DNA of 64,000 bases from CAZOWM01 sp964583615 (GTDB lineage: Bacteria; Spirochaetota; B62-G9; DRHN01). Below the pieces are notes generated by a model. That model worked only from the letters and a program-made list of their open reading frames with translations, did no database searches and was not told the origin of the DNA. This document shows, one piece after another, positions 8,504 through 16,246 of the stretch. Numbering within the stretch: the first letter of the stretch is position 1; each line of letters opens with the position of its first letter. Where the stretch lies: contig CAZOWM010000001.1 of NCBI GenBank assembly GCA_964583615.1, positions 75,394-139,393 on the forward strand. The letters run 5' to 3'. The translations under genes were made by a program, and so were the position numbers.

Positions 8504-9277
8504 CTAGCCGTTTAAGATTTGTTCTGCAACACCGGTGATCATGGATACGATTTCATTCGTGTTGGTCTTGTCCTTGATTCGTTCGCCGGTTATCCTTCCG
8601 TTTCTCAAGACAATAATTCTGTCAACAAGTTCAAACACATGAGCGATATTATGGCTGATAATGATTACGGAAACTCCGAACTCTCGCCTGATTCTCTTGA
8701 TGAGCTCGATAACCTTTCTCTCCTGTTTCACTCCAAGATTGTTGGTTGGTTCATCGAAGATCAGTATCTTTCCTCCCCAGTAAATCGCTCTTCCCACCGC
8801 GATGGACTGTTTTTGGCCTCCTGAAAGATTGTTCACCCGTGCATTTATATCTTTGAGTGTTACCCCCAGTCTGGCGAGCAACTGCTCTGTTTCTTTCTTC
8901 ATATACTTGTAGTCAACGAAGTTAAACATCTGTCCAAAAATATTGTCCTGATACTTCAACCTTCCTAAAAAAAGATTTGCCGTTGCATCCAAAATCGATA
9001 TGATTCCTCCATCCTGATACACTGTTTCAATTCCATAATTTCGTGCATCTTTTGGATTTCCGATATAAGCTTTCTCTCCTTTTATGTAGATCTCTCCGCC
9101 ATCTTTTTTGTACACACCCGCAATTGTTTTTATGAGCGTTGACTTCCCCGCCCCGTTATCTCCCACTATTGCAATTATCTCATTTTCATAGAGTTTCACA
9201 TGTATACTGTCAATGGCTTTGATTCCCCCAAAATGCTTGCTCAATCCTCTTGTTTCTAAAACAACATTCCTCTCCAA
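8504..9277 (-). CDS. Sugar ABC transporter ATP-binding protein, half-size (FrcA-like)
   Basis: A single-domain ABC ATPase of 257 residues, about half the size of RbsA/MglA. It contains Walker A GDNGAGKST near residue 39, signature LSGGQKQS near 147, and Walker B ILIFDEPT near 167. The switch His is in IISHN. Translation starts at TTG 9277, with GGAG seven bases upstream. It stands alone on its strand with its own promoter (9311-9338). It is probably the missing ATPase for the permease/binding-protein pair at 6458-8418, which converges on it. Sharing between systems is also possible. Confidence 0.9.
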   Translation of the reverse strand: MERNVVLETRGLSKHFGGIKAIDSIHVKLYENEIIAIVGDNGAGKSTLIKTIAGVYKKDGGEIYIKGEKAYIGNPKDARNYGIETVYQDGGIISILDATANLFLGRLKYQDNIFGQMFNFVDYKYMKKETEQLLARLGVTLKDINARVNNLSGGQKQSIAVGRAIYWGGKILIFDEPTNNLGVKQERKVIELIKRIRREFGVSVIIISHNIAHVFELVDRIIVLRNGRITGERIKDKTNTNEIVSMITGVAEQILNG

Positions 9278-9310
9278 TTTCTTTGCTCCGTGAAAATTCT
9301 TTTTTCTTTC

Positions 9311-9338
9311 ATCATACTACTCTCCAAAATATTATCAA
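9311..9338 (-). promoter_or_regulatory. Promoter of the lone ATPase gene
   Basis: On the minus strand TTGATA (9338-9333) stands 16 bases from TATGAT (9316-9311). Each hexamer differs from consensus at one base. It lies about 34 bases upstream of the TTG start. Confidence 0.6.
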
Positions 9339-9410
9339 GAAAAATCCTATCCTTTGGATAAAGGCCGGCATAATGTCCGTAATTCTTAAATGACAAAAAT
9401 ACTTTTTTTA

Positions 9411-9439
9411 TTGACAAAGAGCACGATTCATGATATGAA
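9411..9439 (+). promoter_or_regulatory. Promoter of the second CUT2 operon
   Basis: A consensus TTGACA at 9411-9416 is followed after 17 bases by TATGAA at 9434-9439 (four of six matches). A LacI-family-type operator abuts the -10 element. The binding-protein ATG follows at 9469. Confidence 0.6.
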
Positions 9440-9453
9440 TGTAATCGATTTCA
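9440..9453. promoter_or_regulatory. LacI/CcpA-family-type operator
   Basis: TGTAATCGATTTCA fits the LacI-family operator consensus TGNAANCGNTTNCA at every fixed position. It also fits the catabolite-responsive cre consensus. Placed directly after the -10 box, it would block transcription of the operon at 9469-13956 when bound. No LacI-family gene lies in the window, so the regulator is elsewhere. Confidence 0.55.
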
Positions 9454-9468
9454 TGAAAGGAGAAAATT

Positions 9469-10557
9469 ATGAAAAAAAAGAGAGTTTTCATTCTGTTCAC
9501 CACTGTTTTATTACTAACGTTTTCCTTTTCTTTCGTGTACGCTGAGGGGAAAAAAGAAGCTCAGGGAACAAAAGAGGAGGAAGTTTATAAAATCGGGTAC
9601 ATCACCCGGCTGTCTGTACCGTGGTGGATCGTGTGCGAGGAGGGATTTCGGGCCGCTGCCAAAGATTTCGGTTTTAAACCCGTTGTTTACCACCCGCCGC
9701 AATTGACGGTTGAGGACCAGGTACGTGTTATGGAAAGCTGGGTTGCGGCTGGATTGGACGGGATCTTCATAGGCCCGAATGATCCTGCAGCGCCGATCGG
9801 TGTGATAAACAGCGCTCTTGATGCAGGAATACCGGTACTGTGCGGGTATGGTGTGGATTCACCTGACAGCGACAGGCTCCTGTTTGTGGGATACGACCCA
9901 TACCAGCTCGGAGTTGCGCTTGGTAAAGGGATACTTGCACTTCTGGAGCAACAAGGAATCAGACCGCCCGGAAAAATCAGCTATCATACCGGGGGCATGG
10001 TGTCTACAGAAGATGTGGCAAGCCTCGACGGCTTCAGTGAACCCATCGAAGCTGCAGGGTTTACTGTCGTTGAGCCGGTTTTGGACGACGGCGATCCTGC
10101 AAAGGCCATGGCCCTCGCCATGCAAACCATAGAGCTGTATCCGGATCTCGTGGGAATGCTCGGCTACTATGATTACACCGGACCATCGCTTGGAAAAGCT
10201 GTGACCGACGCCGGGAAAATAGACGAGATTGTTGTGCAGGCGGATGGACTCATCGGGGAGATGGTTCCATACATGAAAACAGGTGCCATTGACGCGACGA
10301 TCGATCTCGTGCAGTGGGACGGGAGCTATCTTGCAGGGGAGATCCTCTACAAACTTCTCGAGGCCGGCAAGGAAAACTGGGACAGTGTCTTGAAAGAATA
10401 TCACCCGGAATATCCGAAAAACAAGGAGCGATTGCTCGGGTTTGGCTGGGTGACATATGATAAAGTTGATGTCGAGAAGTGGCCGGAAATCGCTTGGATT
10501 ATGACAATTCCAGAGCATCAAAAAAAGTATCCGGAGGCCTGGGAGATCATACGGTAG
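9469..10557 (+). CDS. Sugar-binding protein (CUT2, peripla_BP_4)
   Basis: Periplasmic binding protein of 362 residues, starting at ATG 9469 with AAAGGAG upstream. The signal peptide covers residues 1-26 (ending FVYAEG), followed by the charged linker GKKEAQGTKEEE. The body contains GLDGIFIGPNDPAAP near residue 100 and the late segment VVQADGLIGEMVPYMKTG, both typical of ribose/xylose-like binding proteins. It is the first gene of a five-gene operon: binding protein, ATPase, permease, mutarotase homologue and UroD-like protein. A rhamnose-like or other methyl-pentose ligand is suggested by the mutarotase neighbour, as inference only. Confidence 0.92.
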   Translation: MKKKRVFILFTTVLLLTFSFSFVYAEGKKEAQGTKEEEVYKIGYITRLSVPWWIVCEEGFRAAAKDFGFKPVVYHPPQLTVEDQVRVMESWVAAGLDGIFIGPNDPAAPIGVINSALDAGIPVLCGYGVDSPDSDRLLFVGYDPYQLGVALGKGILALLEQQGIRPPGKISYHTGGMVSTEDVASLDGFSEPIEAAGFTVVEPVLDDGDPAKAMALAMQTIELYPDLVGMLGYYDYTGPSLGKAVTDAGKIDEIVVQADGLIGEMVPYMKTGAIDATIDLVQWDGSYLAGEILYKLLEAGKENWDSVLKEYHPEYPKNKERLLGFGWVTYDKVDVEKWPEIAWIMTIPEHQKKYPEAWEIIR

Positions 10558-10584
10558 AGTAAATTCCCGGTAAATGCCTCGGTT

Positions 10585-10662
10585 TTACTTTTAATTTTTC
10601 GACTTTGTCTCGAAATTGCGTGAGATCGCACCGTATAGCTAATACTCACGAAATAAAAGTAA
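10585..10662 (+). other. Possible structured RNA between binding-protein and ATPase genes
   Basis: The 186-base spacer holds nested inverted repeats. TTACTTTTA (10585-10593) pairs perfectly with TAAAAGTAA (10654-10662). Inside are TTTCGA/TCGAAA (10597-10602 with 10610-10615, 7-base loop) and CGTGAG/CTCACG (10619-10624 with 10645-10650). Together they could fold as a three-way junction. A T-run follows at 10668-10673. It may set the ratio of binding protein to ATPase/permease. I cannot match it to a known riboswitch. Confidence 0.4.
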
Positions 10663-10743
10663 CTTGCTTTTTTAGTGACGGATCCGTGTGATTTTGAGAC
10701 AAGGTCTGTTTTTTTCAAAAATTTCAGTCAAGGATTGATCACA

Positions 10744-11493
10744 ATGCGGGAAATAATAAGAGGGGAAAAAATAACGAAAAAATACGGCAATGTGTTTGCC
10801 TTGAAAGGAATTGATTTTACCATCCATGAAAAAGAGATAATCGGATTAATTGGTGACAACGGGGCGGGGAAATCAACCCTGTTAAACATTCTCATCGGAT
10901 TGTTTCCGCCGGATGATGGTAAAATTTTTCTTGAAGGAAAAGAAACACATTTTTCCTCCCCCGCAGACGCCAGAAGAAAAGGCATAGAAATTGTGTATCA
11001 ATTCGAAAATCTGGTCGAAGGATTGAGTGTTTATAAAAACTTCTTCTTGGGAAGGGAAATTCTCAAAAAAGCAGGATTCGTGAAAGTGCTCGACAGGGGA
11101 AAAATGAGAACTATAAGCGAAGACATACTGGCCGAGATCGGTATCACAAAAGACTCTGACTCTTTGATTGAGTCTCTTTCAGGGGGAGAAAGACAGGCCG
11201 TCGCTCTCGGGAGAGCGTTTCACTTCGGGACAAATATCTTACTCTTGGATGAACCGACGAGAAACCTGTCACTAAAGGAAATAGATCGATCGTTGAAACG
11301 GATAATAACACTCCACGAAAAAACCACCATGTCTATCATCTTTGTCACACACAATGTCCGTCATATATTCCCTATCGCGGACAGACTCATCGTGCTCGAC
11401 AGGGGAGAAAAAATTTGTGACAAGAAGACCGAAGAAACCACAATCGAAGAAATTGTCCTGATGATTGCAAAAGAAAAAGTACACCTCCATTGA
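10744..11493 (+). CDS. Sugar ABC transporter ATP-binding protein, half-size
   Basis: A single-domain ABC ATPase of 249 residues. The start is ATG 10744 (MREIIRGEKITKK), preceded by AAGGA. An in-frame start 23 codons earlier adds residues foreign to the family. It contains Walker A GDNGAGKST near residue 38, signature LSGGERQ near 143, Walker B ILLLDEPT near 164, and the switch His in VTHN. The D-loop reads RNLSLKE rather than the usual NNLGVKE, a small divergence from its two paralogues here. It partners the permease that begins 13 bases after its stop. Confidence 0.9.
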   Translation: MREIIRGEKITKKYGNVFALKGIDFTIHEKEIIGLIGDNGAGKSTLLNILIGLFPPDDGKIFLEGKETHFSSPADARRKGIEIVYQFENLVEGLSVYKNFFLGREILKKAGFVKVLDRGKMRTISEDILAEIGITKDSDSLIESLSGGERQAVALGRAFHFGTNILLLDEPTRNLSLKEIDRSLKRIITLHEKTTMSIIFVTHNVRHIFPIADRLIVLDRGEKICDKKTEETTIEEIVLMIAKEKVHLH

Positions 11494-11506
11494 AAAGGGG
11501 AAGTGT

Positions 11507-12493
11507 GTGAAACGAACACTTGATTTTTTACAAAAAGGCATCTCTATCACAGAGGTGAATAGATCCATCTTACTCCTTGTTTTATCGTTTGGGATATATA
11601 TTTTTAACCCGTTTTTCTACACAGGGCCGAATTTACGACTAATCGTCGTGTGGGGGTCCATTTTTTCGTTAATGGTTCTGGGGGAGATGCTCTATCTGAT
11701 TCCCGCCGGGCTTGATTTGTCTTTCGGAGGAGTCATCTGCATATCAAATGTCTTTGCCGCAATATTCATCATGTGGTACGGTCTTCCGGTATGGCTTTCA
11801 GTACTCATCGTGCTGGTATTGGGATTTGGAATAGGTATAGCAACGGGTCTATTCGGGAATTATTTTTCACCTCCGTTTCGGTTCATTCTTCCGGTGTTTA
11901 TTTTTACCCTGATGCTGAATTTCGTACTCGTCGGACTGGCAAGGATCATCACCAGGGCCTTCCCCGTGTACGGGCTGCCCGATTCATATTCCCTTATCGC
12001 CAAAACGAAGTGGGGTACGGTTCCCATCGTGTTCGTGTATCTAATGGGAATTCTTGCGGTGTTTGTGTTTTTCTTCTATTTTCGGCCCATAGGCTGGCAG
12101 ATTTTTTCTACAGGATTGAACGACAAAGTCGCAAGAAAAGTAGGCATCAACGTAAAAAAAGTGCGATTAATTTGCTGCGGTACCGGGTCTTTGATCCAGG
12201 CGTTTGCCGGCGTTATTGTGGGCTCATATTTAGCTGAAGGATCGGTTTTGATAGGGCCGCCGTATCTATTGCCCATTCTCGCAGGTGCGTTTATCGGAGG
12301 GATAAGCCTTGCCGGAGGGGAGGGGTCGCCCTTTGGCGCGATACTGGGCGGGTTCACCGTGTACCTGATTGAAAACATCATCGTCATTCTCGCGGTGTCT
12401 GCATTTTGGAAAGAAGTAATCACGGGGTTCTTTCTGTTCTTTTTCGTTATATTTGATTTCTATCACCGAAAACGGAGAGCAGTTCTCCAGTAG
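11507..12493 (+). CDS. Sugar ABC transporter permease (CUT2)
   Basis: Inner-membrane permease of the BPD_transp_2 family, 328 residues from GTG 11507, with AAAAGGGG upstream. A TTG at 11465 overlaps the ATPase gene and has no site. Hydrophobic segments run throughout. LYLIPAGLDLSFGGV near residue 63 and GGISLAGGEGSPFGA near residue 264 correspond to the conserved GLDLSxG and GGxSLxGG stretches of RbsC-like permeases. It completes the importer begun at 9469 and is followed after 17 bases by the mutarotase-like gene. Confidence 0.9.
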   Translation: MKRTLDFLQKGISITEVNRSILLLVLSFGIYIFNPFFYTGPNLRLIVVWGSIFSLMVLGEMLYLIPAGLDLSFGGVICISNVFAAIFIMWYGLPVWLSVLIVLVLGFGIGIATGLFGNYFSPPFRFILPVFIFTLMLNFVLVGLARIITRAFPVYGLPDSYSLIAKTKWGTVPIVFVYLMGILAVFVFFFYFRPIGWQIFSTGLNDKVARKVGINVKKVRLICCGTGSLIQAFAGVIVGSYLAEGSVLIGPPYLLPILAGAFIGGISLAGGEGSPFGAILGGFTVYLIENIIVILAVSAFWKEVITGFFLFFFVIFDFYHRKRRAVLQ

Positions 12494-12510
12494 ATGTGCA
12501 GGAGGTTCTT

Positions 12511-12834
12511 ATGGAAAGGCATGGATCCGTTCTACGGGTTAAACCGGAAAAACTCGAAGAATACAAACGGTATCACCGCGAGGTATGGCCTGAAATACTC
12601 GATATGATAAAAAAATGCAACATCCGTAACTATTCCATCTATCACAAGGATGGCTACCTTTTCAGCTACTTCGAGTATCACGGGGACGATTTCAATGCGG
12701 ATATGGAGCGTATGGCCGCCGATCCGAAGACACAGGAGTGGTGGGCTATCATGAAACCGATGCAGCAGCCGCTTTCCACGAGGGGCGAGGGAGAGTGGTG
12801 GGCAGAGATGGAAGAGGTTTTCCACACGGACTGA
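12511..12834 (+). CDS. rhaM: L-rhamnose mutarotase family protein
   Basis: A 107-residue protein of the RhaM/YiiL family, which interconverts anomers of L-rhamnose in the cytoplasm. The conserved opening RHGSVLRVKPEKLEEYKRYH includes the catalytic His in RYHREVWPE. NIRNYSIY, the MAADPKTQEWW segment and the ending EWWAEMEEVFH are all diagnostic. The start is ATG 12511 behind GCAGGAGG. It is co-transcribed with the CUT2 importer, suggesting that the imported sugar is rhamnose or a similar deoxy- or methyl-sugar. No rhamnose isomerase or kinase is nearby, so the exact sugar is uncertain. Confidence 0.88.
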   Translation: MERHGSVLRVKPEKLEEYKRYHREVWPEILDMIKKCNIRNYSIYHKDGYLFSYFEYHGDDFNADMERMAADPKTQEWWAIMKPMQQPLSTRGEGEWWAEMEEVFHTD

Positions 12835-12894
12835 TCACTCCGGTATTCGTGAAAACACCGTGTCCCAATTTCCGATTTTTTCTGGGGGAGCTTT

Positions 12895-13956
12895 TTGGAA
12901 CGGTGGAAAAAGGAGCTCGGCCTTCCGAAAGACACGGATATCTACCGCTACTACGATCTTGACTGGATTGTCACGATCCCGAACATGGATCCCCACATAA
13001 AGCAGTTTGAGATAATAAAGCAGAACGAAGAAGAGGTGATCGTACGCACTGGCTATGAAGCGGTGATCAGGAAAAAGTTTCAGGACCCGATGCCCGCCTA
13101 TCTTGAGTTCGACACCGATACCATAGAAAAGATGCAGGCATTCCAGTTCGATGACCCGTGGGACGAACGCCGCTATTTCAAAAGTGGAGACAACCAGGTT
13201 GCAGGAGTCGGTGACGGCTTTATCCGCAATCTCCCGCCCTGGACGGAAACGGTGAAATCTCTCCATCACGATTTTCCCGTCTACGGCAGTGTGTGCGAAG
13301 GGCACGAAACGCTGTGGCGGATTATCGGGCTGAAGAACGTTTTGCTGTGGATAGGGCTGTATCCTGATGAGCTCGGGAAGTTTATTCAACGGATCATTGA
13401 GTTTTCTGTTGCAATAACAGAGGCCCAGATAGAGACGGCTGACGGGATGCTTGACGGAATGGTAATTTGGGGTGATGTGGCCTACACGCGGGATATGCTT
13501 TTTTCTCCCGAGTACTGGAGAAAGCACTTCAAGCCGGGGGTCAGGGCACTTGTAGAGGTCTGCCACAAATACGGCCTTCCGGTCATTTACCACGGCTGCG
13601 GGAATGTCCAAAGAATATTCGAAGATTTCATCGACGTCGGAGTCGATTCATATAACCCGCTCGAGGCAAAGGCCGGGCTCGATGTTGTCGCACTGAGGCG
13701 CCAGTACGGACACCGGATCGGCTTTTGCGGGAACATGGATGTTCAAAAGTGGGCAACAGCAGATGAAACAGAGCTGAAGGAAATTGTGCTCACGAAATTG
13801 AACGCAGCAAAAGGGGGCGGCTACATATTCCAATCCGACCACTCTGTGCCCAGCAACATATCCGGCAAAAACTACGACTACGTCGTGAACCTGGTGCGCG
13901 AATACGGCAAATATCCTCTCGAGCTCGGTGAATACGACCTCCCCGACATCTCCTGA
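12895..13956 (+). CDS. Uroporphyrinogen-decarboxylase-superfamily protein (second copy)
   Basis: A 353-residue UroD/MtaA-superfamily protein, last gene of the CUT2 operon. It starts at TTG 12895 with GGGGGAG five bases upstream. It has the His-x-Cys pair (HGC, His233 and Cys235) and a His (SDHSVP, His316) at the place of the third zinc ligand of MtaA-type methyltransferases. The segment GFCGNMDVQKW follows the pattern of the first copy's CFWGGVDIQKA. It is only distantly similar to the protein at 1018-2130, so this is not a recent duplication. A role in handling the imported sugar is inferred from context; porphyrin decarboxylation is unlikely. Confidence 0.8.
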   Translation: MERWKKELGLPKDTDIYRYYDLDWIVTIPNMDPHIKQFEIIKQNEEEVIVRTGYEAVIRKKFQDPMPAYLEFDTDTIEKMQAFQFDDPWDERRYFKSGDNQVAGVGDGFIRNLPPWTETVKSLHHDFPVYGSVCEGHETLWRIIGLKNVLLWIGLYPDELGKFIQRIIEFSVAITEAQIETADGMLDGMVIWGDVAYTRDMLFSPEYWRKHFKPGVRALVEVCHKYGLPVIYHGCGNVQRIFEDFIDVGVDSYNPLEAKAGLDVVALRRQYGHRIGFCGNMDVQKWATADETELKEIVLTKLNAAKGGGYIFQSDHSVPSNISGKNYDYVVNLVREYGKYPLELGEYDLPDIS

Positions 13957-14231
13957 TGAATCCGTAAAGATCCGCAGGGAGCATGTCTCCGGCGCATACA
14001 TACGCCCTATTGCGTGACCCTGAATAGTCCCCAATCCCCGCATGTATCGGTGAAACTGAAGCTATCTGTTCTTTGGTTTTTCGTCCCCGCCACGTTCACA
14101 CTATTTATTCTTACAGCAATCCTCCCCTCCGCAAATCCTGGTTCTTACGCCCTCTCAATGTCGCTGAGCTATAATTACTCCAGATTGTTCGAACATTCAG
14201 GCATCATTGTCCTTTTTTCTGCGAATCGTTT

Positions 14232-15263
14232 CTACTCCAGCGGAACATTGCCCCATAGACTCGGGTCATCAACATTTTCCATAGAAATTATCGTACCTGG
14301 AAAATACAATGTTGGGCCCCATTTTTCCTGTACCAGTTCAGCGCTCACGCCACGGATATCATACATACCCTCTTCAATTTCCTCTCCAGCGATGAGTTCA
14401 TCGAGAAATTCAAACATTCCGGCACACTGTTCAACCATTGGAACTCCTATGGTCTTTTCAATCCACCCGTCTCTCATTACTTCTAATGCTGCAGGATCGC
14501 CATCTGTTCCGATTAATTTGATATCGCCGGGCTTCATCCCTTTCTTTTCCAATACCGGGATTATCGAGGGAATTCTTGAGTCCGCATGTACGAAAATGAT
14601 GTCAATATCCGGATTTGCAACAAGTTGATCCTCCACTGTATTTTCCTGGCCAGCCCACCCAGGGTTATCTTTTGTTATAAGCTCAATATCAGGATATTTC
14701 GCCATTGTATTATTGAATCCTTCACCAATTAATACAGAATACATATCACCCAAATCACCCATGACCTGGAGTATTTTCCCTCGAGCCTTTCCATATTTTT
14801 CTTCCAACATTTTCACACATTCCTCTGCAGCGATTCTTCCCACTTTGACCGTGCCTAAAACCGAAGTCATGTCCAGATTTACTGCCTCGATCGTATTGTC
14901 ATACCCAATCACAATGATCCCGGCTTCTTTTGCTTTTCGCAGGCTTTCTGCGATTGTTTGGCTTTCCACAGCTTTGATCATTATTACCTGAGGATTCATT
15001 GTTATCGCGATTCCCACCTGGTTGATCTGTTCATCTGGACTGTTTTTCGCATCCATTACTTTTACCGCATACCCTCGTTCCAGTCCAAACTTCTCTGCAT
15101 ATTTCGCTGAACCGATATTGAAGCCGTTCACCATATCAGTGGCAAAATAATAAAGTAAGGGTTTCGCTTCCTCAGCAGCTTTTTTGCCACCTTTCGAAAG
15201 CCCTATTGCTGCGACCGAGCAAAACAACGTCAAGGCGACGAATAATGTAAATACTCTTTTCAT
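14232..15263 (-). CDS. Sugar-binding protein, RbsB-like (CUT2)
   Basis: Periplasmic binding protein of 343 residues, ATG start at 15263 behind GAAAGGAG. A signal peptide of about 24 residues is followed by the basic/acidic linker GGKKAAEEAKP. The ribose-binding fold is evident in QVGIAITMNPQVIMIKAVES, GIIVIGYDNT near residue 95 and KLIGTDGDPAALEVM near residue 256. It is the last gene of a leftward permease-ATPase-binding protein operon and is separated from the ATPase by 171 bases. Its 275-base downstream gap to the UroD-like gene shows no obvious terminator. Confidence 0.92.
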   Translation of the reverse strand: MKRVFTLFVALTLFCSVAAIGLSKGGKKAAEEAKPLLYYFATDMVNGFNIGSAKYAEKFGLERGYAVKVMDAKNSPDEQINQVGIAITMNPQVIMIKAVESQTIAESLRKAKEAGIIVIGYDNTIEAVNLDMTSVLGTVKVGRIAAEECVKMLEEKYGKARGKILQVMGDLGDMYSVLIGEGFNNTMAKYPDIELITKDNPGWAGQENTVEDQLVANPDIDIIFVHADSRIPSIIPVLEKKGMKPGDIKLIGTDGDPAALEVMRDGWIEKTIGVPMVEQCAGMFEFLDELIAGEEIEEGMYDIRGVSAELVQEKWGPTLYFPGTIISMENVDDPSLWGNVPLE

Positions 15264-15434
15264 TTGTATCTCCTTTCGAAAAACTGTGCACTAATTTTTA
15301 AAACCGCAGCCCCTACTCACCTGGAAAAAACAACCCTTATTTTTCATGTTCGATAATAATCACCTCCTTTTGCGATTCTTGAAATTGAACTGAAAAAGTA
15401 TTTGATCTCCTTTCTTCGCGTGTTTTCTGAGACT

Positions 15435-16217
15435 TTAGCGTTTGTTTTTACTGACGAATATTGCGCCGGTTATCATGCTGACAATTTCATCTGTATCTGT
15501 CTTTTTCGTTTCCCGTATACCAATAATTTTTCCATGTCGTACCACAATAATTCTGTCAACAATCTCAAAAATCTGCTGTAAATTGTGGCTTATAAATATG
15601 ATTGAAGCCTCCTTTCTTTCATTTTTTATTTGTTTAATCAAATCCAGCACCTTTCTCGTTTCCCTCACACCGAGTGCTGCCGTAGGCTCATCAAGAAGTA
15701 TTAATTTTTTTCCCCATGCAATGAACCTTCCTAAAACGACAGCCTGTCTCTGACCACCAGATAGATATTCTACTTTCTCGTTTACAGAGGGAATGTTTAT
15801 TCCGACTTTATCTAATATTTTCTTCGCACGGCTTTTCATTTCATTTATATTTAAAACGCCCAAGCCCAATATATTTTTATATATCTCACGACTAATAAAC
15901 AAATTTGAAACAGAATCTAAATTGTTACAAATAGCCAGGTCCTGGTATACTGTTTCTATGCCCAATTTTCTTGCATCAGAAGGGTTTTTAAAACTAATTT
16001 CCTTCCCATAGTAATACAGCGTCCCTTCATCAGGAGCGATATTTCCGGATATAATTTTTATCATAGTTGACTTCCCGGCTCCATTATCGCCGACAAGTCC
16101 TACTATTTCGTCCTCGTAGATTTCAATTGTAACTTTATCCAGTGCAGTTACACTTCCAAAATGTTTACTGATATTGTCCAACTTCAACAATACTTTCTTA
16201 TTCTTATCATTATTCAT
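15435..16217 (-). CDS. Sugar ABC transporter ATP-binding protein, half-size (FrcA-like)
   Basis: A single-domain ABC ATPase of 260 residues starting at ATG 16217. Walker A GDNGAGKST is near residue 44, signature LSGGQRQA near 152, and Walker B LILLDEPTAALGVRE near 172. The closing segment TDTDEIVSMITG is nearly the same as in the ATPase at 8504-9277, so the two are close paralogues. It follows its permease gene by 29 bases. It energises import through the permease at 16247-17221. Confidence 0.92.
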   Translation of the reverse strand: MNNDKNKKVLLKLDNISKHFGSVTALDKVTIEIYEDEIVGLVGDNGAGKSTMIKIISGNIAPDEGTLYYYGKEISFKNPSDARKLGIETVYQDLAICNNLDSVSNLFISREIYKNILGLGVLNINEMKSRAKKILDKVGINIPSVNEKVEYLSGGQRQAVVLGRFIAWGKKLILLDEPTAALGVRETRKVLDLIKQIKNERKEASIIFISHNLQQIFEIVDRIIVVRHGKIIGIRETKKTDTDEIVSMITGAIFVSKNKR

Positions 16218-16246
16218 TGCAGCCCCTATTTGAATTGTGCCGGTGA

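Noticed and set aside
10585..10662. Purine riboswitch
   Set aside because: A three-stem plan is similar, but the joining strands are too short and the conserved purine-riboswitch bases are absent.
13957..14231. Terminator or small gene between convergent sugar operons
   Set aside because: Only a weak GGCG/CGCC hairpin and a TGTTCGAACA palindrome are present, with no T-run and no coding frame with a start site.
14014..14628. 204-codon frame on the plus strand
   Set aside because: It overlaps the well-supported binding protein at 14232-15263 and has no recognisable protein features.
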